A stretch of DNA of 6,704 nt from NCBI GenBank assembly GCA_964650695.1, contig CAZYVA010000097.1, positions 1 through 6,704 on the forward strand, in the 5' to 3' direction. Made by a program: the position numbers and the translations under genes. This DNA comes from CAZYVA01 sp964650695. GTDB lineage: Bacteria; Bacillota; Clostridia; Lachnospirales; Lachnospiraceae. Position 1 is the stretch's first letter, and each line of letters opens with the position of its first letter. Below the pieces are notes generated by a model, which worked only from the letters and a program-made list of their open reading frames with translations, made no database searches and was not told the origin of the DNA. Below are positions 1 to 5,488 of the stretch, in pieces.

Positions 1-1183
1 TGTGAGGATCAGCTTAGGCGGGATAAGGGACGAAGCGGAAATCCGGGGGCACCGCCGGACCTATATCGGCGCTATGCCGGGCAGGATCATGGAAGGGATG
101 AAGCGCAGCGGCGTATCCAACCCGGTCGTTGTCCTCGATGAAGTGGATAAACTGATGAAGGATTATAACGGGGATCCGTCCAGCGCATTGCTGGAAGCGC
201 TTGACCCAGAGCAGAACGTTACGTTTACCGACCATTATATGAATGTCCCCTATGATCTTTCCGATGTGTTGTTTATCTGTACGGCAAATTCCACGGATAC
301 GATACCGGAGCCGCTGCTCAACCGTATGGAGGTGATCCCGTTCCAGGGCTATACGGAAACGGAGAAAGTGCAGATTGTCCGGAAGCACCTGATACCAAAA
401 TCTATGGAACAAATGGGCATCCATCCGGAAAACCTTAAGATTACGGACGCCTCCTGCCATAGCCTGATTGCGGATTATACCATGGAAGCCGGCGTCCGCG
501 GACTGAAAAAACAAATTGACACGCTGTGCAGGGCCGCGGCGGTGAAGCTTGTCAAAGGAGAGCAAAAGTCTATCACGGTAAGACGGAAACGGCTCAGGAA
601 ATTCCTGGACGCACGGCCGATGACCCACGAGCATATCTTGGAAGAAAAGCAGCCGGGGATCGTCACGGGGCTTGCATGGACGCAGGCGGGCGGGGATATT
701 CTTTTTATGGAGACCCTGCTCGTGCCTGGAGACAAAAAGACCATCATAACCGGGCAGCTCGGCGATGTCATGAAAGAGTCGGCGCGCATTGCCCAGACCG
801 TCGTGAAAAACATTTTCCCTGATAAGGCAAAAGCCTTCCAGGAAAAAGAACTGCATATCCATGTCCCGGCCGGGGCAGTGCCAAAAGACGGCCCGTCTGC
901 AGGCATCACGCTGGCCACAGCGCTGGCCTCCCTGATCACCAGGAAACCGGTCGATCCCAGAATAGCGATGACAGGAGAAATCTCGCTGAGGGGCATCATC
1001 ATGCCGATCGGAGGGCTTCCTGAAAAATTGATGGCTGCCGTCCGCGCCGGCATCAAAACGGTGTTCATCCCAAAAGACAACGTGGAGGATCTGGAGGATG
1101 TCGCGGAGGAGATCAAGAAAAAACTGAAGATCGTCCCGGTGCATGACGTGAAGGAAGTGCTGAAAAAAACGGGATTATTATAA
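1..1183 (+). CDS. lon: ATP-dependent protease Lon (LonA type), C-terminal part, 5' end outside window
   Basis: Lon is a cytoplasmic AAA+ serine protease that unfolds and degrades misfolded and regulatory proteins. About 393 residues are visible, roughly half of the usual 770-810. The substrate-binding N-domain and Walker A are off the left edge. The first full codon starts at base 2. Numbering from it, I see Walker B VVVLDEVDK (42-50), sensor-1 Asn in FICTAN (N96), the arginine finger in LLNRME (R108), sensor-2 GVRGL (R166), and then the protease domain from about 215. The catalytic Ser is in KDGPSAG (S299) and its Lys partner in GGLPEKLMAA (K342), so both dyad residues are intact. The GTG at base 2 is an internal Val codon of the conserved Lon sequence xRISLGGxRDEAEIRGHRRTY, not a start. 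The gene ends with TAA. I see no convincing hairpin terminator behind it, so read-through into the transporter gene is possible. Confidence 0.97.
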   Translation, partial: VRISLGGIRDEAEIRGHRRTYIGAMPGRIMEGMKRSGVSNPVVVLDEVDKLMKDYNGDPSSALLEALDPEQNVTFTDHYMNVPYDLSDVLFICTANSTDTIPEPLLNRMEVIPFQGYTETEKVQIVRKHLIPKSMEQMGIHPENLKITDASCHSLIADYTMEAGVRGLKKQIDTLCRAAAVKLVKGEQKSITVRRKRLRKFLDARPMTHEHILEEKQPGIVTGLAWTQAGGDILFMETLLVPGDKKTIITGQLGDVMKESARIAQTVVKNIFPDKAKAFQEKELHIHVPAGAVPKDGPSAGITLATALASLITRKPVDPRIAMTGEISLRGIIMPIGGLPEKLMAAVRAGIKTVFIPKDNVEDLEDVAEEIKKKLKIVPVHDVKEVLKKTGLL

Positions 1184-1241
1184 GAGAAAAGCCGTTTCCG
1201 GATGGATGATACCAGGGACAAATAAACACAAAACGGATCCA

Positions 1242-1250
1242 TGATATAAA
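1242..1250 (+). promoter_or_regulatory. possible extended -10 promoter element before the TauE-family gene
   Basis: The sequence TGATATAAA resembles an extended -10 (TGn followed by TATAAA, five of six matches to TATAAT). No good -35 box lies at the usual 16-18 bp spacing. Transcription would begin near 1257, leaving a leader of only about 16 nt that just includes the ribosome-binding site. Weak evidence; the gene could equally be transcribed from upstream of lon. The rest of the 89-bp gap (1184-1272) holds no gene. Confidence 0.25.
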
Positions 1251-1272
1251 ATGAACAGGTGAGAATGTTTTT

Positions 1273-2049
1273 ATGAGTGCATGTGTAAAGGTGATTGTGA
1301 CTTTTTTTGCAGGAATGGGGGCGGGCCTTGGAACGGGCTTCGCAGGGATGAGCGCCGCGGCCGTGATTACTCCGATGCTTGTGACGTTCCTTGATGTAGA
1401 GCCATTTATGGCAGTCGGAATTGCATTATCCTCCGACGTTCTTGCAAGTGCGGTATCCGCTTATACCTATGGCAGGAACAAAAATCTGGACGTGAAAAAC
1501 GGTCTTGTCATGATGGCAAGCGTGCTGGTATTTACAGTAGTGGGAAGCTATGTTTCCAGCCTGGTCCCATCTGTGGCCATGGGTAATTTTTCGGTGTTCA
1601 TGACATTCCTCATAGGCATTAAATTCATTGTAAAGCCGGTTATGACGACAAAAGAATCCATGGAAAAGGTCCCCGCCAGGAAACGGCTGGTGCAGTCTCT
1701 GCTGAGCGGTATGCTGATTGGATTTATCTGCGGTTTCATCGGGGCAGGCGGAGGAATGATGATGCTTCTGATCCTGACCAGCGTTCTTGGATATGAATTA
1801 AAAACAGCGGTCGGAACCAGCGTATTTATCATGACATTCACAGCTTTGACAGGGGCGGTTTCACATTTTTCCATGGCCGGGGCCCCGGACATTTCCATTC
1901 TTGTGCTATGTGTCATGTTTACATTTATATGGGCGCGGGTGGCTGCGGTAATGGCGAATAAAGCAAAGGCCAAGACCTTGAACCGGGCGGCCGGGACGAT
2001 ACTGGTGGTACTGGGGATCGTGGTTATGGCCTTTTCGTTCCTAAAATAG
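1273..2049 (+). CDS. TauE/SafE-family (DUF81) membrane transporter, putative sulfite/organosulfonate exporter
   Basis: This is a very hydrophobic 258-residue integral membrane protein, a typical length for the family. Hydrophobic segments lie roughly at 5-25, 27-41, 45-65, 77-98, 103-121, 140-171 (probably two), 178-198, 207-229 and 238-257. The family's two-fold repeat is visible: a glycine-rich motif near the N-terminus (FFAGMGAGLGTGFAG, 11-25) recurs at 144-161 (LSGMLIGFICGFIGAGGG), followed by LGYELKTAVGTSVFIMT at 172-188. A basic, polar loop at about 124-138 separates the halves. Characterised relatives export sulfite, sulfoacetate or related C2 sulfur compounds, but most members have no known substrate, so the substrate here is undetermined. 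The ATG start is supported by AGGTGAG at 1257-1263 with a 9-nt spacer. It follows lon in the same direction but has no obvious functional link, and its end faces ribF. Confidence 0.92.
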   Translation: MSACVKVIVTFFAGMGAGLGTGFAGMSAAAVITPMLVTFLDVEPFMAVGIALSSDVLASAVSAYTYGRNKNLDVKNGLVMMASVLVFTVVGSYVSSLVPSVAMGNFSVFMTFLIGIKFIVKPVMTTKESMEKVPARKRLVQSLLSGMLIGFICGFIGAGGGMMMLLILTSVLGYELKTAVGTSVFIMTFTALTGAVSHFSMAGAPDISILVLCVMFTFIWARVAAVMANKAKAKTLNRAAGTILVVLGIVVMAFSFLK

Positions 2050-2079
2050 CCATGGCCGAAGCGGTCAGGGAACGAAAAG
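2031..2079. repeat. perfect 11-bp inverted repeat with inner hairpin at the convergent tauE/ribF junction
   Basis: The arms CTTTTCGTTCC (2031-2041) and GGAACGAAAAG (2069-2079) are exact reverse complements. Between them lies a second small hairpin, TGGCCG-AAG-CGGTCA (2053-2067), with one G-U pair. The structure starts in the last codons of the transporter gene, covers its stop codon and fills most of the 38-bp gap before the ribF stop. Both transcripts would carry it near their 3' ends. No T-tract follows the outer stem on either strand. On the minus strand the inner hairpin is followed by TGGCTATTTT, which gives only a weak terminator-like appearance. It may end or stabilise the converging transcripts. 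Confidence 0.5.
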
Positions 2080-2087
2080 ATGAGAAG

Positions 2088-3005
2088 CTATGAAAAAAAT
2101 TCCTTTGCATACGCGATGTCCAGCTCTACCGCCGCTTTCATCTCCCCGACCGACCCGAACTTCTTCTCCGGCCTTCTGAATTCCAGCAGTTCCACGCCCA
2201 CATTTTCCCCGTAAAGCTCCCCCGCAAAGCCGAGCAGATAGCTTTCCACGGCCACCGGGCCGTCCGCCGAGACCGTTGGCTTCACCCCGATATTGGAAAT
2301 GCTGGGATAATGCCTGCCGCCAAAAACCGTTTCCGTAACATACACCCCGTAGGGCGGGACAAACTTCCCTTCCGGCCATGCCAGGTTGACCGTGGGGAAT
2401 CCGAGCCGCCTCCCCAGCCGCCGTCCGCCCGACACGCAGCCGCTGACCTGAAAACGGTACCCCAGGAGCGTATTGGCAAGCGGCACGTTCCCTTGCCCCA
2501 AAACCTCGCGGATATACGTGCTGCTGATGATATGCCCCCCATATCTTTCCTTTTCAATCGCGATCAATTGGTATCCATACTGCTTTTCGTGCTGCCGGAG
2601 TGTCCGGACGTCCCCTCCCCGGTCCCGGCCAAAATGAAAATCCTTTCCCACAACCACATACTTTGCATGAAACCGGCCATATACCACATCCCGGATGAAA
2701 TCCTCCGCTTCCATCCTGCAAAACTCCTCGTCAAACGGACACTCGACAAGATAATCGATTTTCCCGTCCATACGCCGGTAACGCTCATCCCCTGCCATCA
2801 ACTGGCTGCGGGCGATCCCCCTGGATTCCCAGAGCGGGCGCATGTCAAATCCACATAGGATACTGTTGATCTTTTTTTCCTTACCCAGTTGGCGGACCAT
2901 CCCGATCAATTTCTGATGGCCCATATGAAGCCCGTCAAATTTCCCGAATGTAACCGCCGAAGCCGCGTCGTCCTCATATTGCGGCAGGCTCTTTATATAT
3001 CGCAT
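2088..3005 (-). CDS. ribF: bifunctional riboflavin kinase / FAD synthetase
   Basis: RibF phosphorylates riboflavin to FMN and adenylylates FMN to FAD in the cytoplasm. The protein is 305 residues, the usual bacterial length. The N-terminal nucleotidyltransferase domain shows GKFDGLHMGH (21-30, the HxGH signature), GKDFHFGRDRGGD (120-132) and SSTYIRE (161-167). The C-terminal flavokinase domain, from about 180, shows GFPTVNL (202-208), PPYGVY (217-222), SNIGVKPTV (237-245), VESYLLGF with the likely catalytic Glu (E254), and RPEKKF (278-283). The usual PTAN motif reads PTVN, keeping the Thr and Asn thought to bind Mg-nucleotide. I chose the ATG at 3005 because AGAGGA lies 6 nt upstream and the family start (MRYIKSL...) fits. 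The frame stays open up to a TTG at 3083, but those 26 extra residues are not RibF-like. It is the last gene of the minus-strand unit, 67 bp after truB. The same gene is called ribC in Bacillus subtilis. Confidence 0.95.
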   Translation of the reverse strand: MRYIKSLPQYEDDAASAVTFGKFDGLHMGHQKLIGMVRQLGKEKKINSILCGFDMRPLWESRGIARSQLMAGDERYRRMDGKIDYLVECPFDEEFCRMEAEDFIRDVVYGRFHAKYVVVGKDFHFGRDRGGDVRTLRQHEKQYGYQLIAIEKERYGGHIISSTYIREVLGQGNVPLANTLLGYRFQVSGCVSGGRRLGRRLGFPTVNLAWPEGKFVPPYGVYVTETVFGGRHYPSISNIGVKPTVSADGPVAVESYLLGFAGELYGENVGVELLEFRRPEKKFGSVGEMKAAVELDIAYAKEFFS

Positions 3006-3011
3006 AGCACT

Positions 3012-3017
3012 TCCTCT
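3012..3017 (-). promoter_or_regulatory. ribosome-binding site that decides the ribF start
   Basis: AGAGGA, read on the minus strand, sits 6 nt before the ATG at 3005. The competing TTG at 3083, which overlaps the end of truB, has no comparable site. Confidence 0.7.
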
Positions 3018-3029
3018 GTTTTCTGGCAG

Positions 3030-3058
3030 AATATAGCCGTATTGAACCGATCCGTAAA
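3030..3058 (-). promoter_or_regulatory. possible internal promoter for ribF
   Basis: On the minus strand, TTTACG (3058-3053, four of six to TTGACA) and TATATT (3035-3030, five of six to TATAAT) are separated by exactly 17 bp. Transcription would begin near 3023 and give a short leader with the ribF ribosome-binding site. The position in the only sizeable gap of the operon fits a secondary promoter. The -35 box overlaps one arm of a small inverted repeat. This is a by-eye match only. Confidence 0.3.
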
Positions 3059-3080
3059 ATCCGGGCGCCCTTTTACCCGG
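3054..3080 (-). terminator. possible weak terminator/attenuator hairpin at the truB-ribF junction
   Basis: Read on the minus strand, CCGGG (3080-3076) can pair with CCCGG (3065-3061) around a 10-nt loop and is followed at once by ATTTTA. This resembles a short intrinsic terminator with an imperfect U-run. A competing pairing, GTAAAA (3076-3071) with TTTTAC (3059-3054), uses some of the same bases. The structure starts within the last truB codons and covers its TAA stop. The 5-6 bp stems are short, so it probably terminates only partly, if at all. Confidence 0.3.
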
Positions 3081-4017
3081 CAAAAAACATCTTCAGAAGC
3101 CGGTACTCTTCCCGCTCCTTTTCCCACTGGTAAAGGGCGATAAAAGCCCCCTTTTCATCATATAATCGGCAAACCTTGCCGCCGCCCTGGCAAATGGCAG
3201 CCTTTTTCAGCGCCCCGCCGTTTTTTGCTGTGTTCTCCCACTTGCCGCTGACAACCGCGCTCGGATACTGCGCGAACAACCCATCGACCGGAAGCACGAT
3301 GCTCCCCAGCTCCCCGTCTTCGATTTTTTTCTGGATCTCCGAAAGCGTCAGGCTGTCCCCGGCCAAAAACTGCCCGACACGGGTACGCTTCAACGATTCC
3401 ATGCAGCCATGGCATCCCAGTTTTTCCCCGATATCATGGCAAAGGGTGCGGATGTACGTCCCTTTCGAGCAGGTCACGCCCATACGTACCCTTGGCAGCT
3501 CCACAGATAAAACCTGTATGTCTAAAATCCGCACCTTCCGGGGCTTCCGCTCTACGACATGCCCCGCCCGCGCCAATTCATACAGTTTTTTCCCATTGAT
3601 TTTCCGGGCGGAGTACATAGGAGGAAGCTGCTCGTAATCCCCCTTGAACCCTAAAATCGTTTTGCGGACCTCCGCTTCCTGCAGAAGCTCCGTCCTGCCC
3701 TCTTCCAATACTTTCCCGGAAATGTCCTGTGTGTCCGTAGAGCGCCCAAGCAGCAGGACCGCCTCGTAGGTTTTATCCTCATCGGTGAGCAGCCCGCATA
3801 CTTTCGTGCCTTTTCCCAGGCATACCGGCAGCACTCCTTCCGCATCCGGATCCAGCGTCCCTGTATGGCCGATTTTTCTCTGGTGCGTCATCCCCCGGAG
3901 TTTCGCTACCACGTCATGGGACGTATACCCCCGCTCCTTATACACATTTAAAATTCCATGTACCACATTGATCCTTTCCATCCCAACGCCAGGCTTTGCT
4001 TCCCGTTCATTGTCCAT
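3073..4017 (-). CDS. truB: tRNA pseudouridine(55) synthase TruB
   Basis: TruB converts U55 in the T-loop of nearly all tRNAs to pseudouridine and also acts as a tRNA-folding chaperone. The protein is 314 residues, normal for the family. The catalytic motif GHTGTLDPDAEGVLP (50-64) contains the nucleophile D56. Further family blocks are DKTYEA (81-86, with the active-site Tyr), QLPPMYSARKINGKKLYELAR (split here as QLPPMYSARK then INGKKLYELAR, 130-150) and GTYIRTLCHDIG (186-197). A C-terminal PUA-like region runs from about 240. I chose the ATG at 4017 because GGTGA (4029-4025) stands 7 nt upstream. The ATG at 3981, nearer the conserved core, has no good ribosome-binding site, and the TTG at 4062 lies deep in nrnA. 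The nrnA stop codon is inside the truB ribosome-binding site, which implies translational coupling. Confidence 0.96.
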   Translation of the reverse strand: MDNEREAKPGVGMERINVVHGILNVYKERGYTSHDVVAKLRGMTHQRKIGHTGTLDPDAEGVLPVCLGKGTKVCGLLTDEDKTYEAVLLLGRSTDTQDISGKVLEEGRTELLQEAEVRKTILGFKGDYEQLPPMYSARKINGKKLYELARAGHVVERKPRKVRILDIQVLSVELPRVRMGVTCSKGTYIRTLCHDIGEKLGCHGCMESLKRTRVGQFLAGDSLTLSEIQKKIEDGELGSIVLPVDGLFAQYPSAVVSGKWENTAKNGGALKKAAICQGGGKVCRLYDEKGAFIALYQWEKEREEYRLLKMFFAG

Positions 4018-4024
4018 ACTCTTT

Positions 4025-4029
4025 TCACC
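4025..4029 (-). promoter_or_regulatory. truB ribosome-binding site containing the nrnA stop codon
   Basis: GGTGA on the minus strand includes the TGA (4027-4025) that ends nrnA and lies 7 nt before the truB ATG. Ribosomes ending nrnA would be placed to restart on truB. Confidence 0.65.
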
Positions 4030-4987
4030 GCGTGGCGCCCTTCTCTTCCATCTGCTCTGCAATCTGCCTGGAGATGTTGTTTATCACGTCATACGGCGTG
4101 CCGGACATCGTAAATCCCGCCGCTTTTTTATGCCCGCCGCCGCCAAAATACTGTGCAATCACACTGACGTCTACATCATGGGTGGAGCGCAGGCTCACCT
4201 TGTACTGATTCGGGGATATTTCATACATAAAAATCGCCGTTTCCACGCCCTGCGTATTGCGTAGCTGGCTCACGACCCCTTCCAAATCCGCGCTGGTGAT
4301 CCCGTAAAATTCCATTTCTTTCAGCCGGATGTAAGACGCAATGCACTTTCCATCCTGGAGCAGGAAGCTTTCCATCAATGCCCTTCCAAGCACCTGGTTC
4401 TGTGCATAGGTCTTTTCGTAAAATGTCTCCTGGATCAATTTTTCCGCGTCTATCCCTTTTTCCAGCAGATTCGCGGCAATCCTGTGGGTGTCCGGCGATG
4501 TGCACGAATACTGGAATACGCCTGTGTCATGGGCGATCCCCAGATACAGATCCTCCGCCACGGACCGGCTGATTTTTTCGTCGTCCAGGAAGCGGTACAT
4601 CAGTTCCGCGGTCGAACTTGCGTCAGGGACAATGTAATTTTCCTCTGCAAAGCTATGGTTGCTGGCATGGTGGTCGATACAAAACGTATGCTTCGCCGAC
4701 CGGAAAAGCGGGGCGGAAAAGCCCAGCCTTTCTTCGTCCGCGCAGTCCAGGCAGACGAAAGCGTCATAGACTTTCCCCTCCGGGATCTCATGCAGTACCT
4801 TCTCCACCCCTTTTAAGTAATAAAGCCATTCCGGGATTTCCTCCAGATATACATCTACCTTGATCCCCGGATAGTTCTCTTCTATATAATCGGAAAAGCC
4901 AAGGCAAGACCCTACGCAGTCCCCATCCGGGCGTATATGCCCGCCGACAGCGATGGTCTTTGCGCTTGCCAATATTTTATGAATCAT
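4025..4987 (-). CDS. nrnA: DHH/DHHA1 phosphoesterase, NrnA-type oligoribonuclease and pAp phosphatase
   Basis: NrnA-like enzymes degrade 2-5 nt RNA fragments and dephosphorylate 3'-phosphoadenosine 5'-phosphate (pAp), in the cytoplasm, with Mn2+. The 320-residue length fits. The DHH domain carries GHIRPDGDCVGS (16-27: H17, D21, D23), VCLDCAD (78-84: D81), the name-giving IDHHASN (104-110: D105, H106, H107) and AHDTGVF (152-158: D154), so every metal ligand is present. The C-terminal DHHA1 domain ends in the substrate-binding GGGGHKKAAG (282-291). The ATG at 4987 is chosen because AAGGTGA lies 5 nt upstream. A GTG three codons earlier (4996) is itself part of that site. The start overlaps the rbfA end by 11 bp. 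Assignment to NrnA rather than another DHH subfamily rests on length, motif order and the location between rbfA and truB, a common clostridial arrangement; biochemical activity is inferred. Confidence 0.92.
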   Translation of the reverse strand: MIHKILASAKTIAVGGHIRPDGDCVGSCLGFSDYIEENYPGIKVDVYLEEIPEWLYYLKGVEKVLHEIPEGKVYDAFVCLDCADEERLGFSAPLFRSAKHTFCIDHHASNHSFAEENYIVPDASSTAELMYRFLDDEKISRSVAEDLYLGIAHDTGVFQYSCTSPDTHRIAANLLEKGIDAEKLIQETFYEKTYAQNQVLGRALMESFLLQDGKCIASYIRLKEMEFYGITSADLEGVVSQLRNTQGVETAIFMYEISPNQYKVSLRSTHDVDVSVIAQYFGGGGHKKAAGFTMSGTPYDVINNISRQIAEQMEEKGATR

Positions 4988-5444
4988 TCTCTTCACCTTC
5001 CGTCCTTGCTGCCTCTATATCTGCTGCCTTCGCCCCTGCCGCCTCCATCTTTACCGCCTCTGTCTTTGAGGCTTCCCTTTTTGATGCTTCCGTCCGCTTC
5101 ATCAACGTATCGATTTTTTTCGACATGTTCACACCATATTCGATGGACTGGTCCAAAATGAACCGGAGTTCCGGAGTGTTCCGTAAATTCAGCGATTGCG
5201 CCAGCTCCCTGCGGATATATCCAAGAGCGCTGTTCAGCCCTCTCATAGTCTCCTCCTGCACCTTCTCGTCCCCCAGGACGCTCACATAAACCTTGCAGGT
5301 CTTCAGATCCGGCGCCACCTCCGCCGCCACCACAGAAATCCACGGCGTGACCCTCGGATCCTTCAACCCATGCTGGAGGATACTGCTCAACTCCCGCTGC
5401 ACCTCCATGTTGATCCTTGTATTCTTAATACTATGCTTTCTCAA
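4977..5444 (-). CDS. rbfA: 30S ribosome-binding factor RbfA with a repetitive C-terminal tail
   Basis: RbfA binds the immature 30S subunit near the 5' helix of 16S rRNA and helps its late maturation, notably in the cold. Residues 1-117 form the compact KH-like RbfA fold: the N-terminus KNTRINMEVQRELSSIL, then DPRVTPWISVVAAEVAPDL (29-47), KVYVSVLG (51-58), GYIRRELAQSLNLRNTPELR (75-94) and a final DQSIEYG (98-104). Most RbfA proteins end around 115-135 residues; this one has 155. The extra 38 residues are mainly seven pentads of the type xEAxK, rich in Ala, Glu and Lys and likely helical. The start is TTG at 5444, supported by AAGGAG 8 nt upstream and by the family N-terminus; the next in-frame Met (residue 13) would remove conserved residues. 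The gap to infB is 44 bp, and the last codons hold the nrnA ribosome-binding site and start. Confidence 0.96.
   Translation of the reverse strand: MRKHSIKNTRINMEVQRELSSILQHGLKDPRVTPWISVVAAEVAPDLKTCKVYVSVLGDEKVQEETMRGLNSALGYIRRELAQSLNLRNTPELRFILDQSIEYGVNMSKKIDTLMKRTEASKREASKTEAVKMEAAGAKAADIEAARTEGEENDS
4989..5093 (-). repeat. degenerate 15-bp tandem repeat coding for the RbfA pentapeptide tail
   Basis: Residues 118-152 of RbfA read as seven consecutive pentads: TEASK, REASK, TEAVK, MEAAG, AKAAD, IEAAR, TEGEE. At DNA level each unit is 15 bp, mostly of the form NNG-GAR-GCN-NNN-RRN. The first three units are the most alike and the last ones more diverged. The final unit also supplies the Shine-Dalgarno sequence of nrnA. 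The pattern suggests growth by in-frame duplication at the 3' end of rbfA. Confidence 0.7.
4993..4998 (-). promoter_or_regulatory. nrnA ribosome-binding site inside the rbfA tail
   Basis: AGGTGA on the minus strand, 5 nt before the ATG at 4987, decides for this start over the GTG at 4996. It is built from the rbfA codons for Glu-Gly-Glu near its C-terminus. Confidence 0.65.
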
Positions 5445-5452
5445 CTTTACTG

Positions 5453-5458
5453 CTCCTT
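5453..5458 (-). promoter_or_regulatory. strong ribosome-binding site supporting the rbfA TTG start
   Basis: AAGGAG on the minus strand lies 8 nt before the TTG at 5444, at good spacing. It is the strongest Shine-Dalgarno match of the minus-strand unit and fits compensation for a weak initiation codon. Confidence 0.75.
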
Positions 5459-5488
5459 ACAATGAAACTTGCCTTGTCATGCCCAACC

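Noticed and set aside
14..1144. Open frame of 376 codons on the minus strand opposite lon, and a second of 255 codons at 475-1242
   Set aside because: Both are antisense to a strongly conserved protease reading frame. Their translations are rich in Arg, His, Phe and Ser with no recognisable domain, as expected for shadow frames.
1184..1272. Terminator or small RNA between lon and the transporter gene
   Set aside because: I found no stable hairpin followed by a T-run and no recognisable RNA fold in this gap.
2310..2858. Open frame of 182 codons on the plus strand opposite ribF
   Set aside because: It is a shadow of the ribF coding frame, Pro-rich and low in recognisable structure.
3006..3083. 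Longer ribF start at TTG 3083
   Set aside because: It overlaps the truB end, lacks a good ribosome-binding site, and adds 26 residues not seen at RibF N-termini. The ATG at 3005 has AGAGGA at good spacing.
4018..4062. Longer truB start at TTG 4062
   Set aside because: It would overlap nrnA by 38 bp and has no clear ribosome-binding site, while the ATG at 4017 has one.
5455..5480. ATGACA as a -35 box for an rbfA promoter
   Set aside because: No -10-like sequence occurs at 16-18 bp downstream on the minus strand.
5445..5488. Seven-codon reading frame (MTRQVSL) between infB and rbfA, with stop touching the rbfA ribosome-binding site
   Set aside because: A frame this short is expected by chance. 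The site before its ATG is weak, and I see no leader-peptide or attenuator hairpin.
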